This document shows, in pieces, positions 1 through 10,567 of a stretch of 64,000 nucleotides of DNA. Each line of letters begins with the position of its first letter. The stretch's first letter is position 1. Below the pieces are notes generated by a model that did not search any database, had not been told where the DNA came from, and worked only from the letters and a program-made list of their open reading frames with translations. This stretch comes from Phymorhynchus buccinoides. Its lineage: Eukaryota > Mollusca > Gastropoda > Neogastropoda > Raphitomidae. The stretch is taken from NCBI GenBank assembly GCA_017654935.2, contig CM065693.1, positions 17,519,167 through 17,583,166 on the forward strand, written 5' to 3'. The translations under genes were made by a program, and so were the position numbers.

Positions 1-2885
1 GTCCACTTGTTTGTGTCGTTTTAGGTTGGACTGCATGACTGCACAAAATCATGAGTGTACTTTAAAAAAATCACAGAAGTCTTGATTGCTTTAGCATTTG
101 GGGTGGTGATATTTCACTGTCTATACTCCACGGATCTTCTAAGAATTGTGTTTTAGGTGGCTATGATGACGTCATAATGACGTCAGCGTGTACACCCTGT
201 AAAAATCAGACACAGCCCTAAATTTCGATTATTTAAACACAGCCCGCTCACTGATTTGTTTTCAACAGAAGTCAGCCGTTTTTGATCTGATTTAGATCTG
301 GACTCTATGTCAGTCACAGGGATGACGTGATTGTTTTATTTCCCTTTAATCTCATGACTGCAAACGCTTTATAAAGTGGGCTAGTGTCATGTTCTTAATT
401 ATTGAATCTTTACCAAGTCTGTGGGGATATACAGAAAGATTCAGGTTTCCATCTGGCATGCAGATATACAGCCCATTGTTCATATTTTAATCGACAAACA
501 CAATCGGATCTATTAATGGGATAGAAAACAGCTTACCAGAGCCTCAAAGTTACCACTTGGTTTGAATATAGCTTGCTGTGTGCAGTAAGAGTTCTTTATC
601 AGCTCTTCTCCTGACACACACATGCTGAATTTTGTTAACTTTTATCTTGGTTTCATCAGTAAAGGTTATTTGGTCCCATCCACCTTCCACACTTTACCAC
701 TTCTCCTCCTATTTCCTTCATAACCATGTTCTTTCAAACTCATCACTTTTGGAACCATTGCTATTTGACCAAACATTTCCTGACACTTGACTAAAAACAT
801 TGTCTTGCCTTGCAATTGCTAACAATGTAGGCTATATATGTCACCGACGCTCTAGAATGTTTTGGTACAATTTCGAAAATTGATCTTTCGATTTATATGG
901 TAGAAGTTTCCTTATACCAATGAGGGGCATGCATTCACCTCCATCATGTGTTGAAGAACAAAAAATCAAATTGAACACTGTTGTATGGCCTATATCCCAT
1001 TCTTTGGCTGTATTAAATACTTTCACTGCATTTCTATTTAGATTATACAATCATTCTTTTGAGTCTACTGATAAATGATGGTCTCTGCGACTCATGTTAT
1101 TTCCACTGCTCTGGAAGAAAATCTACGGAATGACAGGGTTTAAGAAATGACGTCATGAAAGTAGACTGATATGACGTCATTATTGAAGCTCCAACTGATA
1201 TCAACAGGCCCCACACTTTTCACAATCTTGTCTGAAAGTTAGGACTTGATCACAAGAGAAGCAGGCATAACCGGAAACGACACAAACAAGTGGACTGGGA
1301 CTGTACCTTAGCAGCACCTCTATATCTACCCTATGTCCAAGCCATTCAATCTGACTCCTATGATGTCCCTCCATCATGCCCCTCCCTTCGCCCCTACCAG
1401 GGACCGTTCCTTTTCCATTGCTTTGTTTTCCATACATCAGCTTGTCAACCTTGCTTTGTTTTGTGCTCAAATATCATAATTATTTATAAGAGCTTAAAAA
1501 GATTCATTCGTTAATGCTCAATAACCTTCCATTTATTCATTCTGTCAATCCTGCCCCTGACCTTCCAGCTGACGTCGATGTTGTGGAGGATGTTCTGGGC
1601 CCTGTCCATGGAAGGCAACGGTTCCATGTCACTCAGCAGCAGCCTCAGATCAGGCCGGTGATGACGTAACAGGCCCGGCAACGTCTCGCAGGCCCAGATG
1701 ACGTCATGGTCCGTGTTGGCGTAGACCAGGTTGGCGTCCTTGGTGAAGTCCCTCAGTCTGTTCGGCACGTGGTGACGTCTCAGGGCCTGCCAGGCGTAGC
1801 ACAGCCTGGTCCACTGGCTGAAGATCAGGTAGGTCAGCACCAACAGGAGGAGCTGCAAGATAAGAGCAGGATGGCAAGTCATGTAAGCCTACTTGCAGAA
1901 CTCGTGTTATCTATTCTATTTTTAGACAATATATGTATATAGGGGAAGACGGGGTAAAAAGCACATGGGCGTGTAAGAAGCCCATGCCAATTATCTTATG
2001 AAATAAAGCAAATTTCAGTCACATTTGCCCATGAGACGAATGCTAAGCATTAACACTCGTCTCATGGGCAAAAGTTGACTGAAATTTGCTTCATTTCATG
2101 AGATAATTGGCATGGGCTTCTTACCCGCCCATGGACTTTTTACCCCGTCTTACCCTATGCATCATCATCGAAATCGAGCGTACGTGCAACATTTGCCACG
2201 TCAGTAAACGAAACAATGTACACCATCGCAATGTTGTTGCAGGTAGCTCAGCCAATTTTCATGATGATCAGTTCAGTGTGTTTCCCACCCTGCTGGAACA
2301 AAATTAATATTGAGCAAAAGTTCAGAAGATTGAAATCAATAAACTATAAATTATCTCTGTAAACCTGGAAAAAGTCTGGTCTTAATTTAACTCAACATTT
2401 TAAACAATTTTCTTACCTGTGTCAGTGACAGGCCAACAGCCGCACTGAAGACCTTCGTCCCCACACACCTTCTCCAGTGTGACAACATGTCCGCCATGAC
2501 TCGGTGTGTGTCAGTCATCTCCCCTGTGTCCAGGGTGCAGGAGAAGTTGCCTCCCTTCCCTTCTCCATCCAGCGTCACGCGCGTGTGCCACAACCACTGA
2601 ACCATGTTCAGGTTGCCGCACGTGCAGGTCAGGGGGTTGTTGAGAAGGCTCAGTCTGTGGGAACGAATGGATAAACGATTGGTTCATGGTAATGCAACTG
2701 ATGTCAAAACGGTGACATCGAGGTGAAAACGAGGAGAACAATGACAAGGAATGTCTGGAATTTCATTATGCAAGCTGGTCACTTAGTCTGTTTTGAGAAT
2801 ATTGGAAATTTAACTAATAACTGACAAGGTTCTGGGAAAATACAGCACACTATATTTTGATATTAAAGGAAGTTTCTTTTGTTGT

Positions 2886-2929
<44 letters not shown>

Positions 2930-5240
2930 GAAATGATACCTTTAAGATCTATCACAGGAACCTAATTCTTCATATTAAAGCATGGTTTAGGTGCACATTA
3001 TAATGTCAGTTCTGCCTTGGATATTAAGTCTAATTCTTTTCACAACTTGTTTAAAGCCCTAGACATTGCTCAGCAAGTGGTTTGTCATTGTTCACTCAGA
3101 CATTCTCACTGACCCTATGCAAAAAGAGGATATTTCAAGTAAGCCATCTTGTCAGCTCATGCATCATGAATTAATGTTGACACGTAGCAAAGGACAATAG
3201 TTTGTTTATGTACCTGATCTCATGATGATCCGCCAGAAGATCCAGGGCCTCTCTCTCCTCTGCTGTCAGAGTCGGCAGCATGTTGTTGGACAAATCCAGC
3301 GAGGTCAGGTTGTCTTGGTAACCCAGGTGCACAGGCACTGACTGGAGGCGGTTGGAGGACAGTTTGAGACGTGTGAGACTCCTCTGGGCCTGCAGCATGT
3401 CGGCAGGAAAACGCAGCAGTCGGTTCAGGGAGAGGTCCAGCTGTTCCAGACGATGCAGGTGCTGAAAGAAGCGTTTCCCGTGATCTACGTAGAACTTGTT
3501 TGGAGCGCCGAAGTTGGATATGCCGAGGTATTTCAGATTGGGCAGATTGTCCAGAAGGGTGTTGCTGATATTGTAGCAGTAGTTAAAGTCCAGCTTAAGT
3601 GTTTCTAACTGAGACAGACCGTGCAAAGTGCTCCTGCAGTTGGCCATAGTGTTGTAAGACAAGTCTAAAACCTTCAGATTGTTGGCATTCGAGAAAGTTA
3701 TATGTGAAGGAAGAGGGCTGAGGTGCTTCATTACAGCTGCCAGGTTAAACAGACGCAACTCTGGAGAGACAGTGATGGTAAGGTTGAAATCAGCGTCAAA
3801 TGTAAGTACAGTGTGATGCTTGCAACTTTCTGTTAGAATACAGTTGGAATCGACAACTGAGAATGTATTCTGATTTTTTACTTCTAAGGTTCGCAAACGG
3901 GAGCAGAACAGATTGATACGCACTAATTCAACCACGTCGCCTTGAAGACAGTTATTGGAGACATCCAAATGTTGAATGCATTCTGAAAAAGTTGTGTTGT
4001 TGATAGCTATGCTGTGAGTTTCGATTCTACGTATATGTGAGTCTGTCATTCGGACACTTGAAACACAGATGTTTATCAAACATCGTGTGGATTCTTTGCT
4101 AAGAACATAAGTGAAAGGTACAAAATTACCGTTATTTGAAAAATCAATCAAGTCCATTGTTTGATTCTGAAGACCATATAACGCATCGAGGGCAACGTGA
4201 ATATGCAGAAAATGAGCCCCCAAAAGGTTTAGCGTCTTCAAGTTTGGCAGATGGCAAAAAGCACATGTTTCGATTCTGGTAAGTCGGTTGCAATGAATCA
4301 TATTTAAAACTCGCAATGAGGAAAACCGAAGCCCATAGAAAGATTCGTTTTTGAGATGACCGATCATGCAGTTGAATCCTACATCAAGAATCTCCAGTTG
4401 TTTCAATGCAGCAAAATCCTGGCCAAAGTATGGCTCGTAAAACGTGTCAATGTTCAGATAGTGAAGAGCTGGCAGGTCGTTGAAGACACCAGGTGGATAA
4501 TCTCCATCGCCATTCCCATCATTGTTCTGCAGTCGAAGTTCCCGCAGAGCTGACAGGGAAGAGAAGACACCAGGAGGGAGGACAGAGGACGTCATTTGTA
4601 GAGAGTTCTCAGACAGGTCCAGGTATTGCAGACTGCTCAGTCCATCCAGCGCTGCACTCTCCACCTTGTGCAGACGGTTACCTTGCACACTGAGCCAGGT
4701 CAGCTCGTGCAGCGAGGAAAACGTGCCGTTGACAAGCACGTCTATCTGGTTGTGACTCAAGTCCAGTGTTTGAAGACCAGACAGTCCTTGAAACGATTCC
4801 CGAGAAACGTTGCTGTGCAGCTGGTTGTCGTTGAGGTGCAGAGACCTGAGAGAGGCCAGGTGGAGGAAGGAGCCAGGCTGGAGGGAAGCCAGCTGGTTGT
4901 GACTGAGGTCCAGACTCTCCAGACCCAGCAGTGCTGTCAGCATCTCCCTGTCCACCCGGTGCAGAGAGTTGTGGCTGACGTCCAGGTGACGGACTCTGCG
5001 CAGCTCAGGACAGGACAGTCCTTGCAAAGATTGCAGTGCGTTGTGACTCAGGTCCACCTCAGTGACATTCCCAACAGGCCAGTTATCAGGAAGTGACGTC
5101 AATCCAACATGGCTGCAATTTACAACAAGATGGCTGTCGTCTGGGAAGATCTTGCAAGTTCTTTCATTACTCTCCCCACCTTTCAAAGAAATCAGTAGAA
5201 AGCTGATTAATGCCAGATAAAGGAGCTTGGGCCTCTCCAT
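1..5240 (-). CDS. Toll-like receptor, gene A (partial; last exon off the left edge)
   Basis: Inverted paralogue of gene B with identical exon lengths and phases: exon 1 5240-3214, exon 2 2654-2417, exon 3 1852-1562. These give 852 residues; the last exon (about 91 residues) should lie a few hundred bases left of position 1, judging from the A' copy, where exon 4 is at 40665-40940. Same architecture: signal peptide (MERPKLLYLALISFLLISL), LRRs, one LRR C-terminal cap, membrane helix (LLLLVLTYLIF), TIR start. All three exons are open and have proper splice sites, so this looks like an intact gene. Intron 3 holds a Tc1/mariner relic and intron 2 a foldback element. It is transcribed away from gene B (head to head, start codons 10.4 kb apart). 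Confidence 0.92.
4..1292 (-). mobile_element. Tc1/mariner relic in intron 3 of gene A
   Basis: Ends in an 18-bp perfect inverted repeat, CACTTGTTTGTGTCGTTT at 4-21 and its complement at 1275-1292. On the minus strand around 690-580 the frame reads WDQITFTDETKIK then VCVRRRADKE, which matches the block around the second catalytic Asp of Tc1/mariner transposases (W..V.FSDE..F....V.VRR). Stops and frameshifts flank it. A 69-codon minus-strand frame (1050-841) upstream is conserved in the A' copy and may be more of the same transposase. No clear TA duplication is visible. Confidence 0.6.
167..185. promoter_or_regulatory. Tandem pair of perfect CRE palindromes
   Basis: TGACGTCA at 167-174 and again at 178-185, starts 11 bp apart. 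Two more perfect copies lie near the other end of the same transposon relic, at 1148-1155 and 1172-1179. The octamer is the CREB/ATF consensus. Use as an intronic enhancer is unproven; in A' one copy of each pair is mutated. Confidence 0.35.
1562..1852 (-). CDS. Gene A exon 3: membrane helix and TIR N-half
   Basis: The acceptor is TCTTGCAG^CTCC and the donor AAG^GTCAGG; 291 nt. The protein differs from gene B exon 3 at only about five positions (for example I for L in the helix, Q for H, C for R, R for M, V for I). The same unusual box 1 and box 2 sequences are present, so the divergent TIR is a family trait and not an error in one copy. Confidence 0.9.
1942..2155. mobile_element. Foldback element F1 (214 bp) in intron 2 of gene A
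   Basis: An almost complete palindrome: the left half starts GGGGAAGACGGGGTAAAAAG and the right half is its complement, with the loop at about 2040-2055. It is flanked by TA on both sides (1940-41, 2156-57). The equivalent place in intron 2 of gene B (near 19,326) lacks it. Family copies are at 5765-5978, 38458-38647, 43165-43386 and 46965-47169. Confidence 0.75.
2417..2654 (-). CDS. Gene A exon 2: LRR C-terminal cap
   Basis: The acceptor is CCCACAG^ACTG and the donor ACACAG^GTAAGA; 238 nt. It encodes the LTCTC cap motif and the start of the membrane helix (KVFSAAVGLSLTQ). It is nearly the same as exon 2 of gene B. Confidence 0.92.
2881..2930. repeat. (GTT)n microsatellite, intron 1 of gene A
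   Basis: Continuous GTT repeat of about 50 bp. The A' copy has it at about 44113-44166. Confidence 0.9.
3214..5240 (-). CDS. Gene A exon 1: signal peptide and LRR ectodomain
   Basis: 2027 nt, exactly the length of gene B exon 1. The start chosen is MERPK at 5240; the upstream in-frame ATG at 5261 precedes a 3' splice site (TTTTCAG^CTAAC, exon from 5251). The donor is ATCAG^GTACAT. Compared by eye with gene B, about 21 of 268 N-terminal residues differ, about 57 of 255 central residues and about 12 of 155 C-terminal residues, so divergence is concentrated in the middle of the solenoid. Confidence 0.95.
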
Positions 5241-5527
5241 CGTCTTGTTAGCTGAAAACAATGATAGAAGCTGAATTTGTAAATAACCCGAGTCCTTAAT
5301 GAGTGTCTGGTTGGAGAATGAAGCTTACAAATTTTGTAGGTTTGTTAGTAGGTTTAGATCATAATTTTGTGGCCCCCCCCCCAAAAGGCCCAATTCGCCA
5401 TCACCTGGAGACAGAGTGTAGCAAAAACTTATGAAGAATTAGGCCTATAGCATGCTTGTCGAGTGATCGTAGCACACACTTAACAATTGTCAATATATAT
5501 AAAAAAACACTGATAAAATAGCGCGAT

Positions 5528-5697
5528 AATAATAATAATAATAATAATGAGGAAAATTTATATAGCGCCCATCCTACTATGTAGGCTACAGGGCGCTTTA
5601 CACAAAATTGAAATGGAATAAAAACATGAAACAAAAATCCAATAACATCAGCAGACAAAAACAATACACATATCAATCAGCAACAACAACTGCTGTG

Positions 5698-5764
<67 letters not shown>

Positions 5765-6071
5765 GGGGCAGACAGGGTAAAAAGCGCATGGGCGGGTAAG
5801 AAGTCCACCCCAATTATCTCATGAAATAAAGAATATTTCAGTCAAATTTGCCCATGAGACGAATGCTAGACATTAACGCTCGTCTCATGGGCAAAATGAG
5901 ACTGAAATGTGCTTAATTTCATGAGATAATTGGGGTGGGCTTCTTACCCGCCCATGCGCTTTTTACCCCGTCTTCCCCTACTAGGACTAATGCACGTATG
6001 CATTTTCACACAATTCACAAGCATGAAGTAACAGCATAATATTCACAAAAACAACACGCACACCCAGCACA

Positions 6072-6117
<46 letters not shown>

Positions 6118-6233
6118 TGCACGCGCGCACACCCACACACCCACCATGCATACATACACTCATATAGGGCCTACATGAACGCATCACACTCACACAACAC
6201 AAACATGCGCATACACACATACACCACACACAC
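5528..6233. repeat. Gene A-flank insertion block with SINE-like tail, F2 and microsatellites
   Basis: Gene B's flank is continuous across this point (CTATTTTATC then CGGTTTATTT in opposite orientation). The block holds (AAT)n at 5530-5549, a stretch TATATAGCGCCC ... GGGCGCTTTACAC (5560-5605) typical of dispersed molluscan repeats, (ACT)n at 5697-5764, the foldback F2 and (AC)n at 6068-6113. Confidence 0.6.
5765..5978. mobile_element. Foldback element F2 (214 bp), same family
   Basis: Same palindromic sequence and same length as F1, flanked by TA (5763-64, 5979-80). It sits between an (ACT)n tract and an (AC)n tract within a ~700-bp block (5528-6233) that the gene B flank lacks. Confidence 0.75.
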
Positions 6234-6271
6234 ACGGTTTATTTTTTCAACCTTCGATGGGCAAAGCACCA

Positions 6272-6420
6272 GACGGTATTCATGTCGAGATAGTATGAGA
6301 CTTAGCATGATGCTAACTTAGAAGCTCTTCCAAAAGTCCTATTAAATCCTATAGGACATTGGAAGAGCTTCTAAGTTAGCATCATGCTAAGTCTCATGCT
6401 ATCTCGACATGAATACCGTC
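6272..6420. mobile_element. 149-bp foldback MITE with 3-bp target duplication (CCA)
   Basis: The ~62-bp arms are nearly perfect inverted repeats starting GACGGTATTCATGTCGAGAT. CCA flanks both ends (6269-71, 6421-23). In gene B's flank (15337-39) the same sequence is uninterrupted with a single CCA/TGG. Copies B' and B'' are also empty; A' (about 47457-47603) is filled. Confidence 0.8.
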
Positions 6421-6820
6421 CCAGGGGCAACGAAAACAGTCTTTAAAATACAGTGGTACACAATAATTTAAAAAAAGCATTATGATCAAAGCTCATAACA
6501 GCGAACACGGAGCAAACAAGCAAGGAAGGCGAGTTTTGCACAAGCTCTTCAAATTAAAAAAATATCACTGTGATTAAAAGCTAACCCACAAAACCAGAAT
6601 TGGTATGAGATCGAGACTTAAACATTGATAAGGAAACTCACGACGATTTCTAGCACAAGTGTATGACAGGTTGTCGCACAAACTTAAAACAGACGAAAAA
6701 CATATCACAAACTGGCCACACACATGGCTAGACTCTGCCTGCAATGCAATGCAGATTGACTGGCTATTTTGGCACATTTCCCGTGTATGTGTGTGTGTTC
6801 AGAATAAATTTTCACGAACC

Positions 6821-7749
6821 GGGTCTTAACTCGCAAGCAGCGATTGTGGTAGAGGCCCAAAAAAGGTTCAGAGGGTCAAAAGTATGGATTTTGAGTTTTC
6901 ACTTGAAATGGATTCTGCCACCATTAAACTTCAACTTCATGCATTGGACTAAGTGAAATTCAAATTGTAAATGCATTAAAACACATTTTAAATGACATAC
7001 CCCATGGCAATTATCCTATTTTAATCGCCTGTAAAGACTAAATTTTTGATTGAAAACTGTAAACTGAAACCCTGATCGGGCCCCATCATGTTATATATCT
7101 CTGGAAAGCTTGTGACCTTAACCTGCTTCTGCTCGCGTGCTCGTTTTGAAATCTAACCAATCAGAAGCATGGTATTGCAAAACATAGGCGTAAACACAGA
7201 GTGAGAGAGTTGAAAACTTCGACCAATGAGAGGTTAGGATAGACTCTGTCTCTAGTTACCGAAAGGCAACGGGCAACGTGATTGGTCGAGAGGGAAGCAA
7301 CTTGCTGCTTGCAGTTTCGAAGCAACATGGATATGATGCAGACGATCTCTTTCGAAAGATTGACTTTTTTGCTCAATTCTCAGTCATTTACAACCCTACC
7401 AGTCGCAGATCAAGGAGAACTTGGAGCATTGTTAGTAAAATATTTCAACTCAACCGATTCCGACGAAACTGACCGTGACGATGACTACCTCAAAACTGTA
7501 AAACCTGCTTCGACTCCGACTCGGCGACTGCTACACTAGTCAGTGACTAGTGCTAGGCCTAGGATGGGTAAAAAATCTTTGAACCCCGTTTTCTCAAAAC
7601 GGCCATCTGCTGGGTTACCCTCTTTAACACCCCATAACTTCCTCATTTTTTTGAGTAGAGCAATAAATCATATATCAAAAGAAAGGTAAGTGTCTGCAGA
7701 TTATGTAAACGCTAATATATTAAAATCTGCCATTTTCACCTTAAGACCC
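6821..7749. mobile_element. Candidate insertion of ~0.93 kb in the gene A flank
   Basis: Gene B's flank joins directly across this interval. The ends carry a 9-bp inverted match, GGGTCTTAA at 6821 and TTAAGACCC at 7741. It holds three CCAAT-type boxes (about 7155, 7221, 7279) and a short plus-strand frame. No target duplication is clear, so the exact ends are uncertain. A deletion from the B side is the alternative. Confidence 0.4.
7327..7539 (+). CDS. Small unidentified open frame (70 codons)
   Basis: ATG at 7327 opens a frame with an acidic middle (TDSDETDRDDD), ending at a TAG at 7537-7539. The region before it has CCAAT-like boxes. I do not recognise the product. The frame is broken in the A' copy (48439-48660) and absent from both B copies. 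It may be a fragment carried by the mobile element around it, or chance. Confidence 0.2.
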   Translation: MDMMQTISFERLTFLLNSQSFTTLPVADQGELGALLVKYFNSTDSDETDRDDDYLKTVKPASTPTRRLLH

Positions 7750-7910
7750 ACTTTGTGGTGATGGGTCACTGTAACCAGTTCCAGGCTTTGGTTACAGGAA
7801 GTTCAAACGCTTGGATTTTCTGGTACTCACAGACGCAGACACAAGTACAGACAGACAGACAGTTAAACATTATGCACGCACGAACGAACGCACGCACACA
7901 TATGTACACA

Positions 7911-8035
7911 TTGTCTCTTGGCTATATGTGTGTCAAGTCAAGTCAAGTCAACTCAATAAAGATGATTTTGACTTGACTTGACTTGACTTGACACACATAA
8001 AAAATAAAATAAAAATAAATTATAGCCAAGAGGCA
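7911..8035. repeat. Local palindrome built on (TCAAG)n
   Basis: The sequence TTGTCTCTTGGCTATATGTG at 7911 is repeated in inverted order ending near 8033 (TATAGCCAAGAGGCAA), with GTCAAGTCAAGTC and GACTTGACTTGAC arms inside. Gene B's flank has only one copy, so a short inverted duplication arose on the A side. Confidence 0.65.
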
Positions 8036-8117
8036 ATACTGATTCAATTTGGTTGAAATCTTACCCCCCCCCCCCTACACACACCGTAGGAATACTGAGG
8101 GGGGGGGGGGGGGGGGG

Positions 8118-8244
8118 ATGGAAGTTCAGTTTAACGTCGCGTATCGGCTTTCGCCATGTACGACGGGCTGAACAAACCAACCAGGGTATAAACAAAAATT
8201 TCTGTTCCTGAATCACTGTCTTAGCCAAAAGGCCGAGAAGCGAT
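8118..8244 (-). mobile_element. SINE-like element with a U2 snRNA 5' head
   Basis: On the minus strand the element begins ATCGCTTCTCGGCCTTTTGG and continues CTAAGA (8244-8219), 26 nt identical to the conserved 5' end of U2 snRNA. It then leaves U2 and runs into a body ending GCGACGTTAAACTGAACTT near 8120, the style of a LINE/SINE 3' tail. It is flanked by G runs (8099-8117 and 8253-8307) and is absent from the gene B flank. A' has it at 49377 downward. It is not a functional U2 gene: only the first 26 nt match. Confidence 0.7.
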
Positions 8245-8252
8245 CAGAATAT

Positions 8253-8307
<55 letters not shown>
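8253..8307. repeat. 55-base G homopolymer
   Basis: Uninterrupted G run directly beside the U2-headed element. The A' copy has about 18 G at the same place (near 49388). The true length is uncertain because long homopolymers are often misread. Confidence 0.85.
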
Positions 8308-8308
<1 letters not shown>

Positions 8309-8569
8309 GTCTTTTAGTATAAATACTCCAATGTTCTGGAAGTTCTGCGCTATCAAGTTCCTCTAGACTAATCCACCACTCTCTTTGACTGTTATTTTTT
8401 GCCCCCTTTCTTACTAACATCTATTGTGGTGGTGGTGGGTTTTTTTTTTTTATACTATCGTATACTATTTTTCGGACTTATAATTGGCCCATGAATAATT
8501 GAATTTTCTCCGGCCTTTTTTCCCCCAATTTTTTTTTCAACCAAGAAATGGAAGAGCACAAGGTTGTGC

Positions 8570-10560
8570 TTGTATGTATTATGGGGGGTGGGGCTTACGA
8601 AAGCGCTGATTTTCGGTTTTCCTTTTAAACACCAGATTTGAGGGTTCAGATCATTATTTAGTGGGCCTTGATATAGTACCTTTAATCGTCAATGTCATGA
8701 GAAAGAGAGCAGCACAAACTTATGACACATTATAACGAAGGTCTAATTAGGTTGTAGACTCTGCTTAAAAATCGCAGCACACATTCACGTCAATTTGCAG
8801 ACACTGTTAGCTTAAATTCAAGCCGATTTATAATCCAAACGTAAGACAGGTTGTATGTATTATAACCTAAAACAGGATGTGCAGCAGAGACTGGCAACAT
8901 ACATTTTTAGACTATAACCTTATTGTTCTGTGCAATACACTTTCGTTGGTATAATATAAACTTCCTGACGTCACAAGTCACACATGTCAGTCAAGTCCGT
9001 TATGTCATGTTGCTCAGAATGTTTGCTAAAATTTATTTTATTGTTTCATTGCGGGGGGGGGGGGGGGATTGGTTATGATATCACAATCCTAACAATAGTG
9101 GGAGTCCACTTTTATTAACCGACTACCACCTTTAGGAATCCGTGAGGGTGGTGGTGTGTGTGTGGGGGGGGAAGCCTCATTTGCTTCCTATTTTAGCACA
9201 AATTAAACAGTACAAAATGTGAATTCAAACGATTCATATACAGGAAAGACGTTGATTAATTTGCGATGCTTAGCACAACTAGTGCATCAACTTGACTCTC
9301 AAACAGGTAAAATAAAAGACAATTTTAAAACAAAGGAAATTGTTCATTTTAAACATGCAGAATGTTTGTATGGTTAATTGCACGTGTGGACGTTTTATTG
9401 TTCAGATTTCCTGCCACAACTTTCGTTTTGTAATGCTCAAATTTGAGCTTTAATGTGACGTCAGTAACACCTTTTGTTCACTAAGGGATGTGTAATGAGA
9501 GACTTAGTGCGATTTTTCTCACACCAGAGGGCATGACGCTCGTGTGGGGCTAATCCTCTCTATATTATTAGTTGGGGATAAAGAAAGAGAGAGAGACAGT
9601 GAGTGGTCCTACCATCACTCTCTCTCTCACTACGCCCAAGTAAGACAAGAGGCAAAGCCTGCAAGGCTCACGTCTGATTTTTATTACTATAGCAGGCATG
9701 GGAATTCCCATGACAATTCCCATGCCTGTATAGAGAGAATACTGTTATGTGGACACTTGTGCATCTGAAAACTGAATTAATTTTTATTTTACTGTGTAAA
9801 TTAAAATTATTTCTATGCACCCCTACCCCTTTCTTTAAAATTTAATTATATGTATGTGCATGTAACACAGTGGAGCCCTATTTTTATTTTTGGCAAACAA
9901 GTAAAATTGAAAAGCATATTGACCAAGCTTTCAGAAAAAACATTGTGACCAACCCCCCCTGATTGTTCAAGTGATGAAAACTTGTTCCACATCATCTACA
10001 TTTCTGTAAGATATTTTATATTAGTCCTAATATTTTATTTTCGTTTCGTTAATTCCCCCCCCCCCTCTGCCACAAAGCAAAGGTCAAGGTCACAGCCAGC
10101 AAGCTCATCCATGTTTATCTTCCCCTGTACAGTCTTTGCTCATGGTGATCAATCGTCTAGGCCTAACAAAGGATTCGTACGTCGAAGGCAGTGAAATTGA
10201 CGAACCCTGGATTTTCCGTTTTTTTTTTTTCAAGACTGAAATGAATGTGGGCTAAATGTTAAGTACGTCGTCTTGATTATGAGGTAAGGCATGGACTCTA
10301 GGCCTAGGCCTTGTTGCCGGAAGTGCGGTAGGCTAAGTTATGCGCAGAGATGATGTGCAAATGAACACGAACAACCGTTACTCAAAGGCGCAAATAAAGC
10401 TAAACAACCGGGCCGTCAACGCACACACTCGGTACATCCATTTGTTGACGACGTTAAAATGTACTTATTTGTACACACCTGAAGTCTTGTGTTTCTTTTT
10501 AAAGAGCGTTTTTGTATATCTAATGGAGAGTCTTCTTTCCAGTATGTATCTCCTACTCGT
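8570..10560. other. Intergenic DNA of the left arm, no gene seen
   Basis: No inverted match in the right arm. It holds a G run near 9053-9067, a small hairpin at about 9693-9727 (GGCATGGGAATT paired with its complement), pyrimidine-rich runs, and no coding frame I would support. The A' segment around 49.7-51.6 kb is collinear with it. Confidence 0.6.
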
Positions 10561-10567
10561 ACATCAC

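Noticed and set aside
4356..5096. Plus-strand frames opposite gene A exon 1 (and equivalents opposite B exon 1)
   Set aside because: Shadows of the LRR codons: the same antisense frames recur wherever the exon occurs and contain no domain.
8219..8244. A functional U2 snRNA gene
   Set aside because: Only the first 26 nt match; the branch-recognition region and the rest of U2 are absent.
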